64,000 bases of DNA from Ruminococcaceae bacterium FB2012 (GTDB lineage Bacteria > Bacillota > Clostridia > Oscillospirales > Ruminococcaceae): positions 28,417 to 92,416 of the forward strand of contig FMXS01000017.1 in the NCBI GenBank assembly GCA_900104495.1. The letters run 5' to 3'. Below, one piece after another: positions 51,250 to 60,023 of this stretch. Within the stretch, counting starts at the first letter, position 1. Every line of letters starts with the position of its first letter. The position numbers were made by a program, and so were the translations under genes. The notes below the pieces were generated by a model that was given only the letters and a program-made list of their open reading frames with translations, searched no databases and was not told where the DNA came from.

Positions 51250-52284
51250 ATGGATAAGGAGCTTAAAAGCATATTTGCGCTGTTTTCGGAGGAAAAGCCC
51301 GTCTCCTTTGAAGTCATCTCCACGGGAAGGAGCGAGACCGATTTTCGTGAGGCCGTCATCGTGACGGCGGAATCGGGGAGCAAGCTGGTGCTGAAGCTCA
51401 CCGACAATGATTTTACATTTCCGGACAAGATAAAAATGTGGCAGAGGACCGTTCTTGAATATCGGGCTCTCGGATGTTACTGTCCGCTTATTTGTACAGA
51501 TAAGAACGGAGGATTTCCCCGTGTGCAGTACAAGGGGCACTGCTGTGTTGCTTACGCCGAGGAATTCGCCCTCTATCCCGCAGCCGAAAAGCGGGAGACC
51601 GACTTTGCCGACTATTCCGAAGACAAGGGCTATATGCGGGACGCCTGGCTGATGACAGCCAAGATCGCCGCAAAACATTTCGACTACACCGGCTATCCGT
51701 CGGGCTACTGCCTTTTTGAGACCTTCTGCCCAAGCGACAAGACCGACGAAGTGCTTGAAAACGCCCTTGAATGGAAAAAGCTGACCGACGCCCTTCCGGA
51801 GAGATCTCGCAGTCAGGCGGAGCGGATATGGCAGCTCTGGCAGGAAAACCGCGCCGCCCTCGAACCGATATACAAGCGCCTGCCAGCCTCGGTGTTTCAG
51901 GCCGATCTGAACCCTACCAACGTCCTTGTTGATGAGAACAGGCATTTCAAGGGGCTTATCGACTTCAACCTCTGCGGGCGGGATGTGTTCCTCAACTATC
52001 TGATCCGCGAGATCGGAGACGACAATCCCGCGAAGGAACTGGAAAAGATCCGCAATACGCTTGCGCTTGTGAGCGGACATTACAAGTTTTCAGAGCTTGA
52101 AAAGGATACGGTGCTGATGCTCTTCCGCTGTCTGAAACCGCTTTGGAGACCGTACAAACTGAAAGAGGCCGAAGGCGACGAATCTAAAATATCCGCACTT
52201 CTCAACGAGACCGAGCATTATCTGACCGCTGACATTGATCTTGCATCCTGTATGACCGAAAGGAGAAATGTGCCGTGTGGCTGA
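51250..52284 (+). CDS. APH/choline-kinase-like phosphotransferase
   Basis: 344 residues with a protein-kinase-like fold pattern. The catalytic loop reads FQADLNPTNVLV: Asp and Asn are kept while the usual His and Gly before the Asp are Gln and Ala. The metal-binding motif is IDFN. This fits the aminoglycoside/choline phosphotransferase superfamily. The substrate is unknown, and no resistance claim is made. Overlaps the next gene by 10 bases. Confidence 0.7.
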   Translation: MDKELKSIFALFSEEKPVSFEVISTGRSETDFREAVIVTAESGSKLVLKLTDNDFTFPDKIKMWQRTVLEYRALGCYCPLICTDKNGGFPRVQYKGHCCVAYAEEFALYPAAEKRETDFADYSEDKGYMRDAWLMTAKIAAKHFDYTGYPSGYCLFETFCPSDKTDEVLENALEWKKLTDALPERSRSQAERIWQLWQENRAALEPIYKRLPASVFQADLNPTNVLVDENRHFKGLIDFNLCGRDVFLNYLIREIGDDNPAKELEKIRNTLALVSGHYKFSELEKDTVLMLFRCLKPLWRPYKLKEAEGDESKISALLNETEHYLTADIDLASCMTERRNVPCG

Positions 52285-52928
52285 CCGATGAATACCTGAT
52301 AATATACGACGGCGAGACCGTGGGGTATTATTATATCTACGAAGAAGGGAAACAGTACGAATACACCGTCCGAAGCGACAACAAACCCGAAGCGGATGCC
52401 GCTCTTAAAAAGCTGGGGCTAAGCCGCTCCCGCCGTTCGGAGGAGCCCATGCCCGCGCTTACTAAGCTGATGACAGACGAGAACCGCGTCAAGGACCGGA
52501 AGCAGAAGATCTTCCGTGCGGGAAAGCTGAGTATCGAGCGGGAACCGCAGGAGACCGATGAGAAGTATTACGTCTACCGCGTCAGCGCGGATAAGGGGGA
52601 GCAGGGGTATTCCGAGAAGGAGCACTCCGTACCGCATTACGAGGGTCCCAAGACTCCCGAGGGCATGGATGAATGGTGCTCCTGGTACTGCTTCGTAAAA
52701 ATGGACGACGGGACCTACGGCGCCGAGCTGGACGAAGCCTGGTGCTGGGGCGGAAGCCACAACGAAGGCGGCACCATACGCCGTCCGATCCCCGAGGAAT
52801 GGTTCAGCCTGCCCTACGAAGAGTTCCTTGACAACGTCCTGTCCCTCTGCGGCGCGAGGCACTATCTCTTTGACCTCGGCGACCTCAAAGCCTGCGAAGG
52901 GCTGGAGGAGTTTTTCGGGTATAAGTGA
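52275..52928 (+). CDS. Protein of unknown function
   Basis: 217 residues from a GTG at 52275, with AGGAG about 9 bases upstream inside the preceding gene. Soluble and rich in Tyr, Trp, Glu and Asp. A conserved-looking core (DEWCSWYCFVKMDDGTYGAE, then WCWGGSHNEGG) has several tryptophans. I recognise no family. The 10-base overlap with the phosphotransferase gene suggests coupled expression. Confidence 0.6.
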   Translation: MWLTDEYLIIYDGETVGYYYIYEEGKQYEYTVRSDNKPEADAALKKLGLSRSRRSEEPMPALTKLMTDENRVKDRKQKIFRAGKLSIEREPQETDEKYYVYRVSADKGEQGYSEKEHSVPHYEGPKTPEGMDEWCSWYCFVKMDDGTYGAELDEAWCWGGSHNEGGTIRRPIPEEWFSLPYEEFLDNVLSLCGARHYLFDLGDLKACEGLEEFFGYK

Positions 52929-52963
52929 CTTTTGGCAATGCACAATGAAGGGGGTTGTTTTCT

Positions 52964-54061
52964 TTGCCATTTAATATCATCCGCGACGACATCACCCGCG
53001 TAAAATGTGATGCCATAGTCAATGCCGCTAATTCCTCGCTGCTGGGCGGCGGGGGCGTGGACGGCGCTATCCACCGGGCGGCAGGCAGCGAACTGCTGGC
53101 CGAATGCCGCACTCTCGGCGGCTGCGATACCGGCGACGCCAAGGCCACCAAGGGCTACAAGCTGCCCTGCAGATACGTCATCCACACCGTGGGACCTATT
53201 TGGCAAGGGGGCGGCTGCGGTGAGCGTGAGCTGCTCACAAGCTGCTACAGAAGATCGCTGGAGCTGGCCCTCTCACTGGGATGCGAGAGCGTCGCCTTCC
53301 CGCTGATCTCGGCGGGAGTTTACGGCTATCCGAAGGAGGAAGCCGTTTCGGTGGCCGTGGAGACGATCCGCGAGTTTCTTAACGGGCAGGATATGGATGT
53401 CACTCTTGTGCTGTTCGACCGCTCCGCCGCCGCTATCAGCCGTTCGCTTTATGACAGTATCACCGAGTACATCGACGATGCCTACGCCGACTCTCACGAT
53501 GACTCCGCCGCCCGGATGATGTCCGCAAACTCCATGGCTATGGGGGCTGCCCTGTCCGAAGCTAAGCCCCAAAAGCCCGGCAGGATGATGGGGCTGTTCA
53601 GAAAAGAAAAGGGGTCAAAGAAGCGAGAAAAAAACGAAGCCGTCCCGATGATGCCTCAGCCGGAGGTGCTTGAGGAAGTCTGCGAGGAGGAAGTTTCCCT
53701 TGAAAACTACCTTGCCTCCCGGGACGAGTCCTTCTCCGAGGCGCTTCTGCGGATGATCGACGAGCGGGGCCTCACCGATGCCGAGACCTACCGCAAGGCC
53801 AACATCGACCGCAAGCTGTTTTCAAAGATCCGCTCCGACCGGGGCTACAGGCCCAAAAAGCAGACCGTCCTTGCCTTTGCTATTGCGCTGGAGCTCACAC
53901 TGCCGGAGACGCTCTCTCTGCTCTCCAAGGCTGGCTACACCCTTTCGGACAGTCTGAAATTCGATCTGATAATCAAGTATTTCATCTCCCGGGGGAGCTA
54001 TGACATTTTCGAGATCAACCGCGCCCTTTTTGCCTTCGACCAGACTTTGATAGGCTGCTGA
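52964..54061 (+). CDS. Macrodomain protein with conserved C-terminal helical domain
   Basis: 365 residues from a TTG at 52964, chosen because AAGGGGG lies 9 bases upstream and the product starts MPFNIIRDDIT as macrodomains do. Macrodomain at 1-170: DAIVNAANSSLLGGGGVDGAIH, cut here into known ADP-ribose loop parts, and PLISAGVYGYP. A basic linker follows (190-235). The C-terminal domain (about 255-365; NIDRKLFSKIRSDRGY) is a helical module often fused to macrodomains, resembling an XRE-like fold. Likely reader or eraser of ADP-ribose marks; which one cannot be told. Confidence 0.85.
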   Translation: MPFNIIRDDITRVKCDAIVNAANSSLLGGGGVDGAIHRAAGSELLAECRTLGGCDTGDAKATKGYKLPCRYVIHTVGPIWQGGGCGERELLTSCYRRSLELALSLGCESVAFPLISAGVYGYPKEEAVSVAVETIREFLNGQDMDVTLVLFDRSAAAISRSLYDSITEYIDDAYADSHDDSAARMMSANSMAMGAALSEAKPQKPGRMMGLFRKEKGSKKREKNEAVPMMPQPEVLEEVCEEEVSLENYLASRDESFSEALLRMIDERGLTDAETYRKANIDRKLFSKIRSDRGYRPKKQTVLAFAIALELTLPETLSLLSKAGYTLSDSLKFDLIIKYFISRGSYDIFEINRALFAFDQTLIGC

Positions 54062-54080
54062 GGGGATTATCAAATGCGGT

Positions 54081-54494
54081 AAACCAAAACGCGAAGCGAA
54101 TTCCGCGGTCCAGGGCGCGGTAGCCCTGGCGGGGACGGGGGCAGAGCCCCAGCGGGTCAAGGGCAGAGCCCTCGCGGGGACGGGGGCAGAGCCCCATTCG
54201 GCGCGAAGCGACGACCCCGGCGCTGCACAAGAAAAGAGTAGGGAAACAACGTAGTTTCCCTGCTCTTTTTTTCGTGGACAAACCATACTCAGCGCCGGGA
54301 AAAGGTGTCCTTCAGCAGTCGCAGGAAACAGCGAGGACGCAAAGCGACCGAGCGTCTTTCCGTCCGTAGGAACACTCGGCAGGGGCGCAGACAGGGAATC
54401 CCGCTCCAAGTATAGAGCAGAATCCCAACATAGACTCACGACCCAATTCGGGGGCTTCCCGGTCGCCCCCGAACCCCTTCGGATACGCACTTTA
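54081..54494 (+). repeat. Modular repeat A2
   Basis: Core at 54216-54299 with the same outer stem and an inner hairpin GAGTAGGGAAAC/GTTTCCCTGCTC. The left part carries several GGGGCAGAGCCCC-type mini-hairpins instead of the AAGCCTTT hairpin of A1 and A3. Tail hairpin TTCGGGGGC/GCCCCCGAA at 54447-54473. Lies between convergent macrodomain and HAD genes; it fills the gap 54062-54585 with nothing else recognised. Confidence 0.85.
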
Positions 54495-54585
54495 CTGTAT
54501 GCTGAATCCCCACATAACCTCCCGCCTGTATTTGGGGGCGAAAATAATGAAAAATAAAGGAGCCGCTTGCGGGCTCCTCTGTCAT

Positions 54586-55374
54586 TCATTCAAAAAAACC
54601 GAACCGCTCCATGGCTTTGAAAATGCCGTCGTCCAGGATGTCGGCGGTGACGTAGTCGGCGTGGGGGATGAGGTCGCGGCCGTTGCCCATGGCAATGGAG
54701 GTCCCCACCGCCGAGAACATCGGCAGGTCGTTGAGGCTGTCTCCCACCGCGTAGGCGTCACGGCGGTCAAGACCGTAACGGGACAGCACCGCTTCGATGC
54801 CCGTTGCCTTGGAGCAGCCCAGCGGGACGATCTCCGCAAAGCCCTCCCCGCGGTGGATCCAGGAAAAGTCCCGCTCCAGGATCGGGCGCAGACGGGAGAT
54901 GTCGCTTTCGGCATCGTAGCAGATTATGAATTTGTCAAAGGAGAAATCGGCGTCCGCGGCGGAGCGGTCCACGTTCTTGCCCTCGGCGGCGAAGGACGCC
55001 CGGATGCCGTCGATCATCGGCATAGAGCGCATGGAAAAGTCGAAAAAGACGCCGTCCCGGCGCTCGAACATGGGGACGGCATTGCACTCCCGCAGGAGGG
55101 CGGCGGTGGAGAGGCAGAGGGGCTTGTCCACGGTCTTGTAGAACAGCTCCCGGCCGCCGGCTTCGATGTGGGTGCCGCAGCCGAAAATGTAGCCGTCGAA
55201 GCCGAGGCTGCGGACGTCCTCCCCGACGTTGACGGCGGGGCGCCCGGTATTGACGAACAGGAGATTCCCGGCCTCACGGGCCAGCTTCAGCGCGCGGAGG
55301 GTGCTTTGGGGCACCTTCGCGCCGGGAAGCTCGGGGATAAGCGTCCCGTCGATATCGAAAAACATGATCTTCAA
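54586..55374 (-). CDS. HAD-superfamily phosphatase, Cof type
   Basis: 262 residues from a TTG at 55374, supported by AAGGAG 9 bases upstream; the longer upstream frame is repeat DNA. HAD motif I is MFFDIDGTLIP with the nucleophile Asp, motif IV is GDSLNDLPMF near residue 210. The C2B-type cap between them is typical of Cof-like sugar phosphatases. Likely cytoplasmic, acting on a phosphorylated sugar or cofactor; the substrate cannot be read. It is flanked on both sides by repeats of family A. Confidence 0.9.
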   Translation of the reverse strand: MKIMFFDIDGTLIPELPGAKVPQSTLRALKLAREAGNLLFVNTGRPAVNVGEDVRSLGFDGYIFGCGTHIEAGGRELFYKTVDKPLCLSTAALLRECNAVPMFERRDGVFFDFSMRSMPMIDGIRASFAAEGKNVDRSAADADFSFDKFIICYDAESDISRLRPILERDFSWIHRGEGFAEIVPLGCSKATGIEAVLSRYGLDRRDAYAVGDSLNDLPMFSAVGTSIAMGNGRDLIPHADYVTADILDDGIFKAMERFGFFE

Positions 55375-55407
55375 GGCGGTGATCTCCTTTCTGGCCCTAG
55401 CGCGGGC

Positions 55408-55995
55408 GGGCAGGGGCGTGCCCCTGCACCCAGCTCCGCCGCAAGCGACTAAGTGCAGGAAACAAGATAGTGATGCGGCGGGGCCGCACAAAGCTGTAAA
55501 CCCAAACGCGAAGCGCGTTAAAAGTTTCGGTCAAGCCTTTTCCAAAGGCTTGCGGGTCAAGGGCAGAGCCCTTGCAGGGCGCGAGACAGAGCCCCACTCG
55601 GCGCGTCAGCGACGACCCCGGCGCTGCACAAGAAAAGAGTAGGGAAACGAAGCAGTTTTCCTGCTCTTTTTTACGTGGACAAACCATACTCAGCGCCGGG
55701 AAAAGTGTTCTCCCGCACTCGCAGGAAACAGCGACCAGCGGGAGCGTCTTTCCGTCCCCCGACGTACCAAGTGAGGGGCTTTCTGCCCCGCCCTTAACGT
55801 TGGAGCAGAATCCCGACACAGGCTCCCACCCCATATTCGGGGGCTTTCCGGTCGCCCCCGAGTCCCTTCGGGTACGCCCTTTACTGTGGAGCAGAATCCC
55901 GACATAGGCTCCCGTCCCATATTCGGGGGCTTTCCGGTCGCCCCCGAGCCCCTTCGGGTACGCCCTTTACTGTGGAGCAGAATCCCAACAAAGGC
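55408..55995 (+). repeat. Modular repeat A3
   Basis: Starts with GCAGGGGCGTGCCCCTGC and a full L module (55435-55490), followed by the AAGCCTTT and AAGGGC hairpins. Core at 55617-55700, with inner hairpin GAGTAGGGAAAC/GTTTTCCTGCTC. The tail is tandemly duplicated with an 86-base period (unit starts 55802, 55888 and a partial one at 55974), each unit with a TTCGGGGGC/GCCCCCGA hairpin. Flanked by two minus-strand genes, so it is antisense to both. Confidence 0.88.
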
Positions 55996-56008
55996 TCACG
56001 CCCGGAAA

Positions 56009-56109
56009 CAATGAATAATGAATAGCGAATAATGAATAATTAAGGTGTCCGCTTCGCGGACGATTTTTTCGTCGCCGCAGGCGACTCCTTTATTATTCAT
56101 TATTCATTG
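56009..56109 (+). repeat. AT-rich palindrome C2
   Basis: Perfect 16-base inverted repeat CAATGAATAATGAATA (56009-56024) and TATTCATTATTCATTG (56094-56109). Inside are two GC hairpins, TCCGC/GCGGA and GTCGCC/GGCGAC. The right arm encodes the last codons and the stop of the hydrolase gene. Confidence 0.85.
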
Positions 56110-56914
56110 CTTCTCTTCCTATAAGCTCACCTACCGCCCGGGCGGTGATGTCCCATTGCTCCGGGGGAGTGATGTCCGCTTCGCCGTCGCCGGACTGGAA
56201 ACCATAGCTGCCGAAGCCGCTGTGGTTGCCGCCGTCGATCACCAGCTTCACCGCGTCCCGGGGGAGATTTGCGGCGTGACGCTCATACTTCGCCATATTC
56301 AGAACGCCGTCCTTGGAGCCCACAGCGGTCAGACAGCGGAGACCGTCATCCAGCTTTTCGGTGGAATATGAGGCCAGCAGGACTATCCCCCTGAGCTTGT
56401 CGGCGTTCTCTGCGGCGTAGGACGCAGCCGCCACGCCTCCCAGAGAGTGCCCGCCGATATACCAGTCGGAGTAACCGTACCGGGCGATAAGGCGGTCGGC
56501 GGCGTTCATATCCGTGAATGCCAGCCGCAGGGGCATATCCACAAGCAGGCAGTCGATGCCCCGCTGGGCGATCTTGGACATCAGCGGAGCGTAGGCTTCG
56601 GTCTCCACCTTGCCGCCGGGATAGAAGATCAGCGCCTTGGAGGCGCCGGGGCCGTCGAAGAGATAGCCGTCCTCGGTTTGGGAGACGGCGACGGTGTCGG
56701 AGCGTCCCTCGAGATAAGAAAGAGCGATCTCGTCGGCCTTGTAATAATTTTCAACATAGAGGACGGCCACGAGGGCCAGCTCGGCGATGACGGCAGCGGA
56801 AATGACGGCTCCGCGAATCAGCCGCCGGGGATGTTTTTTGATAATAAAAGCTGCCGTTCCCACCGCAAGCAGGAGGGCAGCGACAAATGAGATGATAACT
56901 GATGAAAGAGACAT
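56093..56914 (-). CDS. Alpha/beta hydrolase, membrane-anchored
   Basis: 273 residues. Two hydrophobic segments (about 5-24 and 33-53) precede an alpha/beta-hydrolase domain. The nucleophile elbow is GHSLGG (Ser about 154), the oxyanion strand is LIFYPGGKVE, and the likely acid and histidine are in DGGNHSGFGSYG; this match suggests the alpha/beta-hydrolase subgroup with the FYPGG motif. The last four residues, MNNE, and the stop are encoded by palindrome C2, so the natural C terminus may have been replaced. Confidence 0.85.
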   Translation of the reverse strand: MSLSSVIISFVAALLLAVGTAAFIIKKHPRRLIRGAVISAAVIAELALVAVLYVENYYKADEIALSYLEGRSDTVAVSQTEDGYLFDGPGASKALIFYPGGKVETEAYAPLMSKIAQRGIDCLLVDMPLRLAFTDMNAADRLIARYGYSDWYIGGHSLGGVAAASYAAENADKLRGIVLLASYSTEKLDDGLRCLTAVGSKDGVLNMAKYERHAANLPRDAVKLVIDGGNHSGFGSYGFQSGDGEADITPPEQWDITARAVGELIGREAMNNE

Positions 56915-56969
56915 AGAGAGATACCTTTGTCAGATAGTAGTAAGGGGTGTCCCCGAAGGGGCCGGGGGA

Positions 56970-57061
56970 ATAATTAAGGAGCCGCATTCGGCGGCGAATA
57001 TAAATCCGTCCGCGGAGCGGACTCCTTTTTTATTCTTTATTCATTATTCTTTATTATTTAT
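56970..57061 (+). repeat. AT-rich palindrome C3
   Basis: GC hairpins GCCGC/GCGGC and GTCCGC/GCGGAC between GAATAATTAAGG on the left and several TTCATTATTC-type units on the right. Same build as C2 but with a shortened left arm. Lies between the hydrolase start and the DHHW gene stop. Confidence 0.65.
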
Positions 57062-57071
57062 CTTTTGTCCG

Positions 57072-58226
57072 TTACCCCTTGATGCCTTCAATACATTCGA
57101 TCTGCCCGGGGGTGTAGCCGCTGGAGATGGACATTCCGAAAAGGATGTCGGTGGCGCCGACTTTCTCGAAAAGCTCCTTCATCGTGATCTCCGCATAGCG
57201 GAAATCCACAACGTAGATCTTGGAAAAGCTCCCCACAAGGAAAGGCACAAGGGCGTTGCCGTAGCTGTCCTTGATGAGAACTACACATCGGCCGTTGTCA
57301 ACGTCCGTCTTGATCTCCGTGATCTTCATATCTCCGCCCATGAAAACGGAATAACAGCCTACGCCCTCTACCCAGTCGAAGAACAGGTCGCCTTCGGTGC
57401 CGGAGGTGAAAGCCTCGTCATAGTAGGTCACGGTGTAGTCGTTCTGGGGCTTGTAGTAGGTGAAGGTGTCCGGGTGGTCCATAAGCTCCTGAACGTAGGT
57501 GAAGCTATACATAGTCCCGCAGAAGCCTTCCTTCACGCACTTTTCGTACTTCGAGAGGTCGGAGACGAAATCCACGCCCGCCTCCTCGCAGAACTTCCCG
57601 GCGGCATAGTATGCCCCGAGAGGCTGCCAGTGGTGGTCGGTCCGGGAGTAGATGTACTCGTTGAGGTGAGCCTTCATGGTGTCGATGAGGTCCACGTTCT
57701 TGACGTCCTTGAGGGCGCTGCCGATGTTCTTGATGCCGTCGGCCTGGTCGGCGTAGACATCCGCAAAATCGGGGGGCATATAGAACTGGGAAGCCAGCGG
57801 GATGCTCATATTGTAGACATTGACATCCGGGCCCACCATTTCCTTATAGCTGTTGAGGACCTCAGCGTACCACTGACCGATGCTGTCGGTGGAATAGAAA
57901 GGCAGCAGGGCGCGTATCTTATCGCCGTTATAGCGGTCGGCGATGACGATGTTATTATCCGCCCACTCGCCGGTGGTGGGGAAGACATCCTCCTCGGGGA
58001 TAGTGACGGCGGTATTGGCGGTAGTAGTGACCTCGGGGGTAGTGGTAGTGGCCTGGGTAGTTGTCACGGGCTCGGTGACGGTAGTAACGGCAGTGGTGAC
58101 TTCTGTTTCGGCTTTTGAGAGCGGAGAGAGGGAGCCGTTTGTACCGATATCGTTCCCGCAGCCGGAGAGTGCTGTCACAGACAAGCAGAGGGCGGCGCAG
58201 GCGGCAATGAGTTTATTTCTTTTCAT
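57072..58226 (-). CDS. DHHW-family lipoprotein
   Basis: 384 residues from the ATG at 58226, which follows AGGAG. The signal peptide ends in lipobox LSGC (about Cys 23), followed by a Thr/Val-rich linker (30-70). The eponymous motif is TDHHWQPLGAYYAAG (about 195-210), with a later VLIKDSYGNALVPFL segment; the family is related to SGNH/AlgX-like acyl-modifying proteins. It probably acts on surface polysaccharide, but the reaction is unproven and no acyltransferase gene is adjacent. Confidence 0.85.
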   Translation of the reverse strand: MKRNKLIAACAALCLSVTALSGCGNDIGTNGSLSPLSKAETEVTTAVTTVTEPVTTTQATTTTPEVTTTANTAVTIPEEDVFPTTGEWADNNIVIADRYNGDKIRALLPFYSTDSIGQWYAEVLNSYKEMVGPDVNVYNMSIPLASQFYMPPDFADVYADQADGIKNIGSALKDVKNVDLIDTMKAHLNEYIYSRTDHHWQPLGAYYAAGKFCEEAGVDFVSDLSKYEKCVKEGFCGTMYSFTYVQELMDHPDTFTYYKPQNDYTVTYYDEAFTSGTEGDLFFDWVEGVGCYSVFMGGDMKITEIKTDVDNGRCVVLIKDSYGNALVPFLVGSFSKIYVVDFRYAEITMKELFEKVGATDILFGMSISSGYTPGQIECIEGIKG

Positions 58227-58300
58227 ACTATTCTCCTTAATGCAAGATTGTGATGGACGTACAGAGAAATTATAGCACGAACAGGTGGAAAAGTCAAGCA

Positions 58301-58948
58301 GCAGGGGCCCGAGCGCGGGCGGCGCAATTCCGCCGGCAGGGGCGTGCCCCTGGCCCGAGCGCGGGCGGCGCAATTCCGCCGCAAGCGACGGAGTGCAGGA
58401 AACAAGACAGTGATGCGGCGGGGCCGCACAAAGTAGAAAACCCAAACGCGAAGCGCATTCCGCCCATCCAAGGGCGCGGTCAGCCCTTGGCGGGGACGGG
58501 GGCAGAGCCCCAGCGGAGCTCGAGGCAGAGCCTCGTTCGGCGCGTCAGCGACGACCCCCGGCGCTGCACAAAAAAAAGAGTAGGGAAACGAAGAAGTTTC
58601 TCTACTCTTTTTTTCGTGGACAAATCATACTCAGCGCCGGGAAAAGGTGTCCTCCTGCACTCGCAGGAAACAGCGACCAACGGGAGCGTCTTTCCGTCCC
58701 CCGACGAACTAAATGAAGGGCGCAAGCCGGGGAACTGCTACACCCTCTACCGTGGAGCTAAATCACAACAAAGACTCACGCCCCAATTCGGGGGCTTTCC
58801 GGTCGCCCCCGAACCCCTTCGGGTACGCCCTTTACGGTGGAGCTAAATCCCAACAAAGGCTCCCGCCCCAATTCGGGGGCTTTCCGGTCGCCCCCGAACC
58901 CCTTCGGACGCACACCTTTACCCTTCGGATGCTCACCTTTCCCCCTTC
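58301..58948 (+). repeat. Modular repeat A4
   Basis: Longest copy. Begins with a doubled GGCCCGAGCGCGGGCGGCGCA segment and an L module (58375-58435). Core at 58557-58641, inner hairpin GAGTAGGGAAAC/GTTTCTCTACTC. The tail has two units of about 85 bases starting at 58754 and 58839, each with the TTCGGGGGC/GCCCCCGAA hairpin. It lies between divergent genes (DHHW and the ABC operon), and fills most of 58227-59070. Confidence 0.88.
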
Positions 58949-58983
58949 GGATGCACCGCTGACGAGGTGCGAAAATTACATTT

Positions 58984-59040
58984 GTCACATTGGATTTGTG
59001 ACTCTCTTCACTACACAAACGTTTTCGGAAGTGATATAAT
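58984..59040 (+). promoter_or_regulatory. Promoter region of the ABC-2 operon with inverted repeat
   Basis: TGATATAAT gives an extended -10 (hexamer 59035-59040); the -35 is poor. Upstream, GTCACA (58984-58989) and TGTGAC (58997-59002) form an inverted repeat with a 7-base spacer, a possible operator. Confidence 0.5.
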
Positions 59041-59070
59041 GAGTACAACAACAAAAAGGAGGTCATCGCA

Positions 59071-60021
59071 ATGGCTGATACCGTAGTGAAGATAGAAAAT
59101 CTGGTGAAAAGATATAAGGATCTGATCGCTCTCGATCATTTGTCCCTGGAGATAAAGGAAGGCGAGGTCTTCGGACTGCTGGGACCCAACGGTTCCGGCA
59201 AGACCACTACCATTAACTGCCTGCTGTCGCTGCTGGCCTTCGATAAGGGCTCTATCGAGATCTTCGGCAAGGAGATGACTCCCACAAGCTACGACATCAA
59301 GCGGGAGATCGGCATTATCATGCAGAACGTGGCCGTCTTTGAGGAGCTGACAGTCTACGATAACATCGACTACTTCTGCGGATTGTATATCACCGATAAA
59401 GCGGAGCGTAAAAAATGCGTCGAGGAGGCTATAAAGTTCGTGGGACTGGAGGACTTCACCAAGTTCTATCCCAAGAAGCTCTCCGGCGGTCTGCTGAGAA
59501 GGCTGAACATCGCCTGCGGCATCGCCCATAAGCCCAAGCTCATCATCCTCGACGAGCCCACCGTGGCCGTTGACCCTCAGAGCCGGAACAAGATCCTCGA
59601 GGGCATCCAGGAGCTGAACAGAAACGGCGCTACGGTCATCTACACTTCCCACTATATGGAAGAGGTGGAACAGATCTGCACCCGCATCGCGATCATGGAC
59701 AAGGGACATAAGGTGGCAGAGGGCACCAAGGAAGAGCTTAAAAAGATGATAAAGAACACCGAGACCATCTCGGTGGAGATAGCAGAGCCCTCGGAGGAGA
59801 TAACCAAGGAGATCTCCGAGCTGCCCCACGTCTACAAGACCGAGTACGCCGAGGACAGGCTCACGGTGTGGTGCTCCGGAGGCAAGCACAACCTTATCAG
59901 AGTGCTGGGAGTGCTCCAGAAGCACGACCTCCACATCGGCAGAGTTTACAGCGAGCTGCCTACCCTCAACGACGTGTTCCTGGAGATCACAGGCAAGGCG
60001 CTCCGGGATAAGGAGGACTGA
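59071..60021 (+). CDS. ABC-2 transporter ATP-binding protein
   Basis: 316 residues. Walker A GPNGSGKTT at about 38-46, signature LSGGLLRRLNIA, Walker B LIILDEPTVAVD. A C-terminal extension of about 90 residues follows the ATPase core, as in the drug/lantibiotic-exporter (DrrA/NatA-like) group. Starts with AAGGAGG. Two permease genes follow immediately (2-base gap, then a 14-base overlap), giving a three-gene exporter. The substrate is unknown. Confidence 0.93.
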   Translation: MADTVVKIENLVKRYKDLIALDHLSLEIKEGEVFGLLGPNGSGKTTTINCLLSLLAFDKGSIEIFGKEMTPTSYDIKREIGIIMQNVAVFEELTVYDNIDYFCGLYITDKAERKKCVEEAIKFVGLEDFTKFYPKKLSGGLLRRLNIACGIAHKPKLIILDEPTVAVDPQSRNKILEGIQELNRNGATVIYTSHYMEEVEQICTRIAIMDKGHKVAEGTKEELKKMIKNTETISVEIAEPSEEITKEISELPHVYKTEYAEDRLTVWCSGGKHNLIRVLGVLQKHDLHIGRVYSELPTLNDVFLEITGKALRDKED

Positions 60022-60023
60022 AA

